Below, piece by piece: positions 46,854 through 53,720 of a stretch of 64,000 nucleotides of DNA (within the stretch, counting starts at the first letter, position 1; each line of letters starts with the position of its first letter). The stretch is taken from NCBI RefSeq assembly GCF_037450285.1, contig NZ_JAQISN010000002.1, positions 744,001 to 808,000 on the forward strand. The letters run 5' to 3'. The position numbers were made by a program, and so were the translations under genes. Origin of the DNA: Erwinia sp. SLM-02 (GTDB lineage Bacteria; Pseudomonadota; Gammaproteobacteria; Enterobacterales; Enterobacteriaceae). The notes under the pieces were generated by a model that was not told the origin of the DNA, searched no databases, and worked only from the letters and a program-made list of their open reading frames with translations.

Positions 46854-47393
46854 TTACTTAGTCTTGTTGATGGCACCGTCAATGGTTTTCAGCGTTGAGG
46901 CAACAACGTCATCAAGGGACTGATTAATATCCACAACCAGCACATCTTTCTCTTCACTGCCCGGTTCTTCCAGCGTGGCGAACTGGGTGACCAGCATCTG
47001 CGGCTTGAAGAAATGACCTTTGCGCGCGCGCAGGCGGGATTCAATGGTGTCGAAATCGCCCTTCAGGTAGACGAAAGAAAGGTTCTGATTCCCTTCGCGC
47101 AGGATGTCACGGTAGTGTTTTTTCAGCGCCGAGCAGACGATCAGCGACACGTCATTGGTGCGCTGCATGGCGAACGCGGCGTCGTTAATCGCCTTCAGCC
47201 ACGGTTTACGGTCGGCGTCGTCCAGCGGGTGACCACCGGCCATTTTTTCAATGTTCGCCCGCGGATGCAGGAAATCGCCGTCAAGAAACGCGGCTTTCAG
47301 TTCGTGTGCCACAGCATTTGCAACGGCAGATTTGCCGCTGCCGGATACGCCCATCAGTACAAATACGTGATTGGACGGGGTAGATGAGGTCAT
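46854..47393 (-). CDS. gntK: Gluconokinase GntK
   Basis: A 179-residue cytosolic kinase that converts gluconate to 6-phosphogluconate, which feeds the Entner-Doudoroff and pentose phosphate pathways. The P-loop GVSGSGKS is at residues 15-22. FLDGDFLHPRANIEKM and CSALKKHYRDILR are family hallmarks. The ATG at 47393 has GGAG ten bases upstream across an A-run. A GntR operator lies 45 bp upstream. Confidence 0.96.
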   Translation of the reverse strand: MTSSTPSNHVFVLMGVSGSGKSAVANAVAHELKAAFLDGDFLHPRANIEKMAGGHPLDDADRKPWLKAINDAAFAMQRTNDVSLIVCSALKKHYRDILREGNQNLSFVYLKGDFDTIESRLRARKGHFFKPQMLVTQFATLEEPGSEEKDVLVVDINQSLDDVVASTLKTIDGAINKTK

Positions 47394-47437
47394 TTTTTTT
47401 GCTCCGTCAGAGTCATAAGCAGGTGTGAACGGCAATT

Positions 47438-47451
47438 TGTTATCGGTAACA
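47438..47451 (-). promoter_or_regulatory. GntR operator of gntKU
   Basis: TGTTATCGGTAACA is an almost perfect palindrome, 45 bp upstream of gntK, and matches the known E. coli GntR site type (ATGTTACCGATAACAT). Confidence 0.85.
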
Positions 47452-47585
47452 TTGTCTGGTGCTGTACAAATTATGGCAACAGCTGCGGCGGGAAAAGCTG
47501 GTAAATGTGAGGAGCTTCAAAAAAACGGTAAATTCAGAGGGAAAGGGGCACAAACAGATAACGGACGCGAATGCGCCCGTTGGGG

Positions 47586-48581
47586 TTAAATGCTTTCGCC
47601 GACAGACAGCGTAAAGCCGATATCCAGCGGCCCGGCATCGACCTCTTCCCCGCGAATACGCGCCAGCAGCATCGTGGCGGCTTCGTGGCCCATCTGCTCG
47701 CGCGGGGTCTGCACGGTAGCCAGCCGCGGCGTGGTGGCTTTAGAAATATCGTGGCCGTGAAAACCGGCGATCGCCATCTGTTCCGGCACCCGCAGCCCCT
47801 GCCGCTGGCACTCAAACATCGCGCCTACCGCCAGGTCGTCGTTGGTACAAAACAGGCTGTCGGTCTGCGGGTAGCGCTTCTGCGCCTCGCGCAGCAGCAT
47901 CGCACCGGCGGTAAACGACGAGGCCGCTTCCATCATCACGGTTTTTGGCTCCAGCCCCGCTTCACGCATCGCCTGGGCATAGCCGCGCTCTTTTTGCAGC
48001 GTTCGTTCATCCAGCCGCGCGCCGAGGTAAACCGTATGACGGTGGCCGCGCTGCAAAATGGCCTGGGTCATCTGCCGCGCCGCCTCAACGTTATCGAACC
48101 CTACCGCCATATCCAGGCAGGGAGAGACGCTGTCCATCATCTCAATCACCGGAATGCCGGCGGTCTCAATCATCCGCAGGCTGGCGGCGGTGTGGGTGCG
48201 TTCGGTGAGGATCAGGCCGTCGATATTCCAGCCCAGCAGGGAGCGCAGCTGCAGCTCCTCTTTCTCGGGGCTGTAGCCGAAGTGGCCGACCAGCGTCTGA
48301 TAGCCCGCCGCATCGGTCACGGTTTCGATGCCGCGCAGCACGTCGGCAAACACCTGGTTGGTCAGCGACGGCAGCAGCACGCCAATCGCCCGGCTGGTGG
48401 CGTTTGACAGCATATCCGGCGCACGGTTAGGAATGTAGCCCAGCTCATCCAGCGCGGCGGCAATCTTGCCCTGCAGCGCGGCGGAAACCTGCTCGGGGTT
48501 ACGCAGATAGCGGCTGACGGTCATTTTAGTGATGCCGATACGATCGGCAACATCCTGAAGTACCGGTCTTTTTTTCTTCAT
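47586..48581 (-). CDS. gntR: Gluconate utilisation repressor GntR
   Basis: A 331-residue LacI-family repressor, the same length as in E. coli. The helix-turn-helix is VLQDVADRIGITKMTVSRYLRNPEQVS, and the hinge helix is LGYIPNRAPDMLSNATSRAIGVLLPSL. A periplasmic-binding-like domain follows (CTNDDLAVGAMFECQRQGL) and senses gluconate. It lies 190 bp upstream of gntK, facing the same way. Confidence 0.96.
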   Translation of the reverse strand: MKKKRPVLQDVADRIGITKMTVSRYLRNPEQVSAALQGKIAAALDELGYIPNRAPDMLSNATSRAIGVLLPSLTNQVFADVLRGIETVTDAAGYQTLVGHFGYSPEKEELQLRSLLGWNIDGLILTERTHTAASLRMIETAGIPVIEMMDSVSPCLDMAVGFDNVEAARQMTQAILQRGHRHTVYLGARLDERTLQKERGYAQAMREAGLEPKTVMMEAASSFTAGAMLLREAQKRYPQTDSLFCTNDDLAVGAMFECQRQGLRVPEQMAIAGFHGHDISKATTPRLATVQTPREQMGHEAATMLLARIRGEEVDAGPLDIGFTLSVGESI

Positions 48582-48618
48582 TAGGCTTCAGCTGGTTGGT
48601 CGGTATCCGGCTGAGTGT

Positions 48619-48663
48619 AACAAAAATGCGCGGGAAAAAGAGGAAGGGCGCGGTTTCCCGCGC
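48619..48663 (-). terminator. Terminator of yhhW
   Basis: The arms GCGCGGGAAA and TTTCCCGCGC are followed on the minus strand by ATTTTTG. It lies between yhhW and gntR and should stop yhhW transcripts from entering gntR. Confidence 0.78.
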
Positions 48664-48694
48664 CCAAAGTGTGATGCAGTTATCTTCGCGCGGC

Positions 48695-49390
48695 TTAAAC
48701 CGGCGGCAGATCGAACAGCAGGATTTCAGCATCGCTGCCGGCGGTAATCGCCAGAGAGGACTCATCCCAGATAGCAAACGCATCGCTGGTGGTGGCCGCT
48801 TCGCCATTCACGGTAACATCGCCTTTCACCACCTGGATCCAGATCTTGCGGCCTTCGGCCACTTCTGCGGTCCCCTGCTCGCCCGCTTTAAACGCCCAGC
48901 GGGACAGCGTCATATCCTGATAAACCTTCAGTGAACCGTCGCGCGCATCCGGTGACAGCACCAGCTGGCGGCCCTGAACATCATCAAAGCGTCGCTGTGC
49001 GTAGCGTGGCTCAATGCCGTTTTTTTCCGGGATAATCCAGATCTGATACAGGTGCAGCGGCACCTCTTTGCTGCCGTTGTACTCGGAGTGACGCACGCCG
49101 GTGCCCGCGCTCATAATCTGGAACTCACCCGCCGGGATCTGCTCTTTATTGCCCATGCTGTCCTGATGCTCCACGGTGCCGGACAGCACGTAGGTCAGGA
49201 TTTCCATATCTTTATGAGGATGAGTACCAAAACCCTGGCCGCCATCGATCACGTCTTCGTTAATCACCCGCAGCGCGGAGAAGCCCATAAAGTTGGCGTC
49301 GTAATAGTTAGCGAAAGAAAAAGTGTGATAGCTGTCCAGCCAGCCGTGGTTCGCGTGGCCACGATCTTGTGCTTTGCGTAAGTAGATCAT
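48695..49390 (-). CDS. yhhW: Pirin-family protein YhhW (quercetinase-like)
   Basis: A 231-residue bicupin, the same length as E. coli YhhW, which has quercetin 2,3-dioxygenase activity in vitro. The metal-binding pirin motif GFGTHPHKDMEILTYVLSG, with later GEFQIMSAGTGVRHSE, supplies the His ligands. The ATG at 49390 (MIYLRKAQDRGHANHGW) fits with GAGGAG-like sequence upstream. The natural substrate is unknown. The E. coli neighbour yhhX is absent here. Confidence 0.95.
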   Translation of the reverse strand: MIYLRKAQDRGHANHGWLDSYHTFSFANYYDANFMGFSALRVINEDVIDGGQGFGTHPHKDMEILTYVLSGTVEHQDSMGNKEQIPAGEFQIMSAGTGVRHSEYNGSKEVPLHLYQIWIIPEKNGIEPRYAQRRFDDVQGRQLVLSPDARDGSLKVYQDMTLSRWAFKAGEQGTAEVAEGRKIWIQVVKGDVTVNGEAATTSDAFAIWDESSLAITAGSDAEILLFDLPPV

Positions 49391-49596
49391 ATTCAATTCT
49401 CCTCAATGTTTTAACGTAGTCTGCGCCCGAACAGCCTGCGTTGATAGCGGAGAAAATTGTCTCCTCTGTTCAAATTATTCGATGAAATAGTGGCGATAGC
49501 ATCAGTCAGGTTGGAATAGCGGCAACAAAGCGACAGCGCTATTCACGACGACAGTAGAAATGGCTTCAGCAGGGAAATCTGCACCGAACCGGGAAT

Positions 49597-49668
49597 GAGT
49601 AACTGGGTAACTGGGTAACTGGGTAACTGGGTAACTGGGTAACTGGGTAACTGGGTAACTAGGTAAGA
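49597..49668. repeat. 8-bp tandem repeat (GGGTAACT) x7 plus degenerate ends
   Basis: Seven perfect copies of GGGTAACT run from 49605 to 49660, flanked by one degenerate copy on each side (GAGTAACT, AGGTAAGA). The array lies 27 bp past the ryhB terminator and about 200 bp upstream of yhhW. Because 8 is not a multiple of 3 and the unit has no stop in the minus frames, open frames through it look coding but are probably chance. Copy number may vary between strains. Confidence 0.95.
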
Positions 49669-49694
49669 TTGGATGGTAAAGGCAAAACGCAGGC

Positions 49695-49785
49695 AAAAAA
49701 AAAGCCAGCACCCGAGCTGGCTAAGAAACACTGGAAGCAATGTGAGCAATGTCGTGCCTTCTCAGCCAGTAGCAGAGCTCTGCTG
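49695..49785 (-). ncRNA. ryhB: RyhB small RNA (iron-sparing response)
   Basis: The core GCACGACATTGCTCACATTG followed by CTTCCAGT is nearly identical to E. coli RyhB. The 3' half CTTAGCCAGC...GCTGGCT plus a nine-T run is its terminator (49695-49722). RyhB with Hfq represses iron-using proteins under iron limitation. The 5' end is inferred from a -10-like TATGCG at 49790-49795 and is uncertain by a few bases. The 5' stem (CAGCAGAGCTCTGCT) differs from E. coli. It lies beside yhhY, as in E. coli. Confidence 0.95.
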
Positions 49786-49797
49786 AAAACGCATAGC

Positions 49798-49816
49798 AAT
49801 AATAATCATTATCATT
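49798..49816 (-). promoter_or_regulatory. Fur box of ryhB
   Basis: On the minus strand the sequence AATGATAATGATTATTATTG lies over the ryhB promoter and matches the Fur consensus GATAATGATAATCATTATC well. Fur with iron should repress ryhB. Confidence 0.9.
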
Positions 49817-49911
49817 CGCACTTGTAAAGCTCTTTCCTGATTATTTTTTACTTGATCTGATGATAAAAAACCCTGATTTTAAAGAGGATTTCTAAACTAA
49901 GGAGAGTAAAG

Positions 49912-50406
49912 GTGAGTGAGATTATCGTTCGACACGCCGAGCCTGATGACGCTGCGGCGCTGCATCAGATGTACAGCCAGCCGGAAACCTACAGCGATAC
50001 GCTTCAGCTCCCTTACCCTTCACTACAGCGCTGGCAGGAGAAGCTAAAGAACACGCCGGAAGGCCAGCATATGCTGGTGGCCTGTATTGACGGCCAGATT
50101 GTCGGCCAGTGCTTTGTTGCGCTGAATGCCCCGGCGCGCCGCCGTCATACGGCGACGTTTGGCCTTGGCGTGGACGTCCGCCACCGCGGTAAAGGCGTGG
50201 CGAAGGCGATGATGACGGCGATAGTCGACCTCTGCGATAACTGGCTGCAGGTGGATCGCATTGAGCTCACCGTGTATGCCGACAACCAGGCGGCCATTGC
50301 ACTGTATGAGAAATTTGGCTTCGTGACCGAAGGCCGTGGCGTTCGCTTCGGCGTGCGTAACGGCGTGCAGGTCGATGCGCTGTTTATGGCGCGTCTGAAA
50401 GACTGA
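49912..50406 (+). CDS. yhhY: GNAT N-acetyltransferase YhhY
   Basis: A 164-residue acetyltransferase. The acetyl-CoA-binding motif A is FGLGVDVRHRGKGVAKAMM, followed by motif B ELTVYADNQAAIALYEKFGFV. E. coli YhhY (AaaT) acetylates amino acids such as phenylalanine and methionine, a role assigned there by experiment. The GTG start at 49912 has AAGGAG seven bases upstream. It is divergent from ryhB. Confidence 0.94.
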   Translation: MSEIIVRHAEPDDAAALHQMYSQPETYSDTLQLPYPSLQRWQEKLKNTPEGQHMLVACIDGQIVGQCFVALNAPARRRHTATFGLGVDVRHRGKGVAKAMMTAIVDLCDNWLQVDRIELTVYADNQAAIALYEKFGFVTEGRGVRFGVRNGVQVDALFMARLKD

Positions 50407-50422
50407 ATCCAGCGGGTGACGC

Positions 50423-51430
50423 CTACAGATTAAAGGGCGTCACCACGCTCACCCGCGAAAACACCCCCACTTCCTCTTCCGGCGGCAAAAAGCCGTGAAA
50501 GCGCAGGATCGCCTGCATGGCGCTGCGGGCATCGGCGCGCAGATCGTGATCGATCACCGCATCCAGCTGCCGCGCGGCCAGCATTTCACGATTTTCCTCA
50601 TCCAGATCGTGGGCAATAAAGGCTCGCAGGGGGCGCTGCTGGCTGGCAAAGGCGCGAAAGATAGCGCGATTGCCGCCGCCAACGCCGTATACCGCGCTGA
50701 TGGCCGGATCGCTGACCAGCGCGTCGCTCACCCGCTCAAACGTCAGGCTGTCCACGCCGTAGCCTTCGCTGATGCGTACCACCTTATGCTGTGGCGCAAG
50801 CTGGCGCAGCCCGTCGCTAAAGCCTGCCACCCGCTCCTCTTCGCCGCGGAATCCGGCGCTGCTCAGCACCACCGCCACCGAATGAGGCTGCGGTCCCAGC
50901 CAGCGCGACAGCAGCCAGGCCGCCGTGCGCCCTGCGCTACCGTTATCCATGCCCACATAGCGAATACGCGCGCTGTCGGGCAGGTCGGTGACCAGCGTCA
51001 CCACCGGCACCCGCTGATGCAGCAGTTCTTCCACGCTGGCGTTCAGCGGCGCTTCATCACTGACCTTGAGAATGACGCCGTAGCTGTCGCTGCCGCAGCG
51101 CAAAAGCAACTGCTGGAGTGCCTTCGCATCGATCTGTTCAAAGACGTGAAAACGCAGCATCAGGCGGAACGGCGCCAGGCTGCCGAGCTGGCTGAGCAGA
51201 GCGGCGCTGACCAGCGAGCTGAAGCGCTCGGGCGTATGCAGCACCACGTCAATATTCAGCGTTCTGCCGCTGGCCAGATTCACCCGCTGCTGTAGCTCAA
51301 GATCGCGGATGGCGGCGGCAATGCGCCGATCGGTCTGCGGATGCACGCTGCCGCGCTTGTGCAGCGCGCGGTCTACCGTCGCCTTGCTGACCCCCGACTG
51401 TGCGGCGATCTGTTTGATGGAGAACTTCAT
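50423..51430 (-). CDS. LacI-family transcriptional regulator of the SDR-PhyH cassette
   Basis: A 335-residue LacI-type regulator. The helix-turn-helix is FSIKQIAAQSGVSKATVDRALHKRGSVHPQT, and the hinge is weaker than usual (LELQQRVNLASG). The effector domain is a periplasmic-binding type (VYGVGGGNRAIFRAF, FIAHDLDEENREML). The gene is divergent from the SDR gene at 51550. LacI-type regulators usually control the neighbouring operon and answer to a carbohydrate or related small molecule. Its effector cannot be read from the sequence. It has no counterpart at this place in E. coli. Confidence 0.9.
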   Translation of the reverse strand: MKFSIKQIAAQSGVSKATVDRALHKRGSVHPQTDRRIAAAIRDLELQQRVNLASGRTLNIDVVLHTPERFSSLVSAALLSQLGSLAPFRLMLRFHVFEQIDAKALQQLLLRCGSDSYGVILKVSDEAPLNASVEELLHQRVPVVTLVTDLPDSARIRYVGMDNGSAGRTAAWLLSRWLGPQPHSVAVVLSSAGFRGEEERVAGFSDGLRQLAPQHKVVRISEGYGVDSLTFERVSDALVSDPAISAVYGVGGGNRAIFRAFASQQRPLRAFIAHDLDEENREMLAARQLDAVIDHDLRADARSAMQAILRFHGFLPPEEEVGVFSRVSVVTPFNL

Positions 51431-51549
51431 AATTTGAGGTCTTTTTGAGGTTATCGGTGCGTGTTGTTAAAAAAATGTAAGTGATAAGGTGGCTCAGAGC
51501 AATTGTTCCTCACCCTGTATCCGATAAAAAACAAGAAAGGCGCTTAATC
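51431..51549. promoter_or_regulatory. Intergenic control region, LacI-type gene / SDR gene
   Basis: Direct repeats TTGAGGT at 51434-51440 and 51445-51451 are 11 bp apart, one helical turn. The second overlaps a possible -35 TTGAGG, with TAAAAA 17 bp on at 51468-51473. A near-palindrome GAGCAATTGTTC lies at 51497-51508. These are candidate operators. No single classic LacI-type palindrome is obvious. Confidence 0.4.
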
Positions 51550-52380
51550 ATGAGTTCAGACTTCAACAATCAGTTTCAGAACAAAGTGTATGTGGTGACC
51601 GGCGGTACCCAGGGCCTGGGTGCGGCAGTGGCCGAGCTGCTGGCCGAGCGCGGCGCGCGCGGCCTGATTATCTGCGGTCGTAACGCCCGAGCCGGCGAAG
51701 AACAGGTGGCGAAGCTGCGTGCGCTGGGCTGCGATGCCGGATTCGTGGCCGCCGATCTTACCGATCCACATTCCTGTGAGCAGGTGATCGCCGCAGCGGA
51801 AAGCCGCTTCGGCGTGCTGCACGGCCTGGTCAACTGCGCGGGGATGTCCGATCGCGGCACCATCCTCAACACCACCCCCGAGCTGTTTGACGCAATCTTC
51901 GCCGTCAACGTTCGCGCACCCTTCTTTCTGATGCAGGCGGCAATCAAACTGATGGTGGCGAACGGCACGGAAGGCAGCATCGTCAATATCATCACCATGA
52001 CCTCCCACGGCGGTCAGAGCTTCCTCACCACCTACGCCGCTTCAAAAGGCGCGCTGGTCACGCTGACGAAAAACGTAGCGTTCAGCGCCATGCGCAACCG
52101 CATCCGGGTCAACGGACTGAATATCGGCTGGATGGACACGCCGCACGAGGATGATATTCAGAAGCAGTATCACCAGGCCTCCGATGACTGGCTGGAGAAA
52201 GCCGAGCGCGAGCAGCCGTTTGGCCGCCTGCTGAAGCCGCGGGAAGTGGCGCGCGGCGTGGCGTTTCTACTCTCTGAAGAGTCCGGGATGATGACCGGCG
52301 CGGTGATCGATTTCGACCAGAACGTGGTGGGCTGCGGCGACGACGGCGCGCCAAAACCACAGCAGCCGTTGAGCCTGTAA
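51550..52380 (+). CDS. SDR-family oxidoreductase of the LacI-SDR-PhyH cassette
   Basis: A 276-residue classical short-chain dehydrogenase. TGGTQGLG is at residues 17-24, NCAG at 95-98, Ser near 149-152 (ITMTS), and Tyr162 and Lys166 in TYAASK. The catalytic set is intact. A C-terminal extension (NVVGCGDDGAPKPQQPLSL) follows the core. The ATG at 51550 has AAAGG at 51534-51538, and the protein then starts MSSDFNNQFQ. It ends nine bases before the dioxygenase gene and should be made with it. The substrate is unknown; sugar or polyol oxidation is a guess from the LacI regulator. Confidence 0.92.
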   Translation: MSSDFNNQFQNKVYVVTGGTQGLGAAVAELLAERGARGLIICGRNARAGEEQVAKLRALGCDAGFVAADLTDPHSCEQVIAAAESRFGVLHGLVNCAGMSDRGTILNTTPELFDAIFAVNVRAPFFLMQAAIKLMVANGTEGSIVNIITMTSHGGQSFLTTYAASKGALVTLTKNVAFSAMRNRIRVNGLNIGWMDTPHEDDIQKQYHQASDDWLEKAEREQPFGRLLKPREVARGVAFLLSEESGMMTGAVIDFDQNVVGCGDDGAPKPQQPLSL

Positions 52381-52389
52381 GGAGTGGCT

Positions 52390-53532
52390 ATGAATGATAT
52401 CTATCTGCAGGAAAAGCAGCTGAAGATTGATGAGTTTGCGGCGGTGTGTCGCCAGACGCTGCGCCAGGAGGAGTATCCGCTGGCGCAGAGCAGCGAGCTG
52501 AACGTGCTGATTTACCGCGCCGATTCGCTGTTAAGCGCCGCGCGTGACGACCGTAAAGCGGTGCTGAGCGAGCTGCACCGCGCGCTCTCTTCCGGCCCCG
52601 GCGTGTTTGTGGTGAAAGGGCTGTATGACAACCTGGCGGCGGTAGACCGCAGCAGCCAGCTGTTTGAAGCGATTCTGAAAGACGAAGCCGCAGCGGGCGG
52701 CGGCGGCGATCACTTTGCCAAAGCGGGCAGCAACGGCCGCATCTGGAATGCGCTGCAAAAAGTCGCGGAGCGCGATGCCGACGCCTTTATTGATTACTAC
52801 GACAATCCGCTGCTGGCAACGATCTGTGAAAGCTGGCTGGGGCCGGGCTACGAGATGACCGCCCAGGTGAACCAGGTTCGCCCCGGCGGCAAGGCCCAGC
52901 AGCCGCATCGCGATTATCACCTCGGTTTCCAGAGCAATGAAGTCGTTGAGCAGTTCCCGCTGCCGCTGCAGATCCTGTCGCAGTACCTGACGTTACAGGG
53001 TGCGGTGGCGCACAGCGATATGCCGATCGAGTCCGGTCCGACCCAGTTGCTGCCGTGGTCGCAGCAGTATCAGGCGGGCTATCTGGCCTGGCGGGATCCG
53101 CAGTTTATTGCCTTTTTCCAGCAGCATGCCATCCAGCTTCCGCTGCACAAAGGCGACGGCCTGTTCTTCAACCCGGCGCTGTTCCACGCGGCGGGCAACA
53201 ATGTGACGCAGGACCGCGTGCGCACCGCCAACCTGCTGCAGGTGTCGTCAAGCTTTGGCAAAACCATGGAGAAGGTCAACCATATCAAGGTGCTGCAAAG
53301 TATCTATCCGGCCCTGCTTCAGCGCGACCTGCCGGAAGATAAGCTCAGTGCCGTTATTTCATCCGCCGCGGAGGGCTACTCATTTCCAACCAATCTGGAT
53401 ACCGATCCGCCGCTGGGCGGGCTGGTGCCTCAGACCCAGCAGGCGCTGCTGTTGCAGGCACTGCAGGAGAAGTGGACGCCGGTGCATTTCAACCAGCAGC
53501 TGGCGGAGCATACGCAGAAGCGCCAGGCCTGA
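52390..53532 (+). CDS. PhyH-type Fe(II)/2-oxoglutarate dioxygenase
   Basis: A 380-residue member of the phytanoyl-CoA dioxygenase superfamily. The iron-binding facial triad is visible: His173 and Asp175 in QPHRDYH, and His266 in NPALFHAAGNN. An Arg at about 276-278 (DRVRTANLL) would bind 2-oxoglutarate. ESGPTQLLPWSQ is the usual segment between them. Bacterial relatives hydroxylate many small molecules and natural products, so substrate prediction is not possible here. GGAG at 52381-52384 serves the ATG at 52390. Coupling to the SDR suggests hydroxylation and oxidation of the same compound. Confidence 0.88.
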   Translation: MNDIYLQEKQLKIDEFAAVCRQTLRQEEYPLAQSSELNVLIYRADSLLSAARDDRKAVLSELHRALSSGPGVFVVKGLYDNLAAVDRSSQLFEAILKDEAAAGGGGDHFAKAGSNGRIWNALQKVAERDADAFIDYYDNPLLATICESWLGPGYEMTAQVNQVRPGGKAQQPHRDYHLGFQSNEVVEQFPLPLQILSQYLTLQGAVAHSDMPIESGPTQLLPWSQQYQAGYLAWRDPQFIAFFQQHAIQLPLHKGDGLFFNPALFHAAGNNVTQDRVRTANLLQVSSSFGKTMEKVNHIKVLQSIYPALLQRDLPEDKLSAVISSAAEGYSFPTNLDTDPPLGGLVPQTQQALLLQALQEKWTPVHFNQQLAEHTQKRQA

Positions 53533-53641
53533 TACCGGGCCAAATGCCCGCCTTCATGCCTGGTGCCGCATCCAGCGGGGAAGCTAACGATTTTGACCTT
53601 ATGGAACTGTATGCCGTGCTGATTTAGCGGGTGAATCACCC

Positions 53642-53673
53642 CGGCGCACCGCCCCCTGCGGGCCGGTGCGCCG
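53642..53673 (+). terminator. Terminator hairpin after the PhyH gene
   Basis: The perfect ten-base arms CGGCGCACCG and CGGTGCGCCG lie between the convergent PhyH gene and yjbB, with a weak U-run (ATTGTTA). Confidence 0.6.
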
Positions 53674-53720
53674 ATTGTTAACCGCGTTCCCCACGCGGCT
53701 CCGGCAAAAAGATGCCGGAA

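Noticed and set aside
49597..49668. CRISPR array
   Set aside because: Units are 8 bp and directly joined with no spacers; a simple tandem repeat.
49502..49749. Minus-strand open frames with a repeating Ser-Tyr-Pro-Val-Thr-Gln-Leu-Pro pattern
   Set aside because: They arise because the 8-bp repeat lacks stop codons; no ribosome-binding site, and one overlaps the ryhB terminator.
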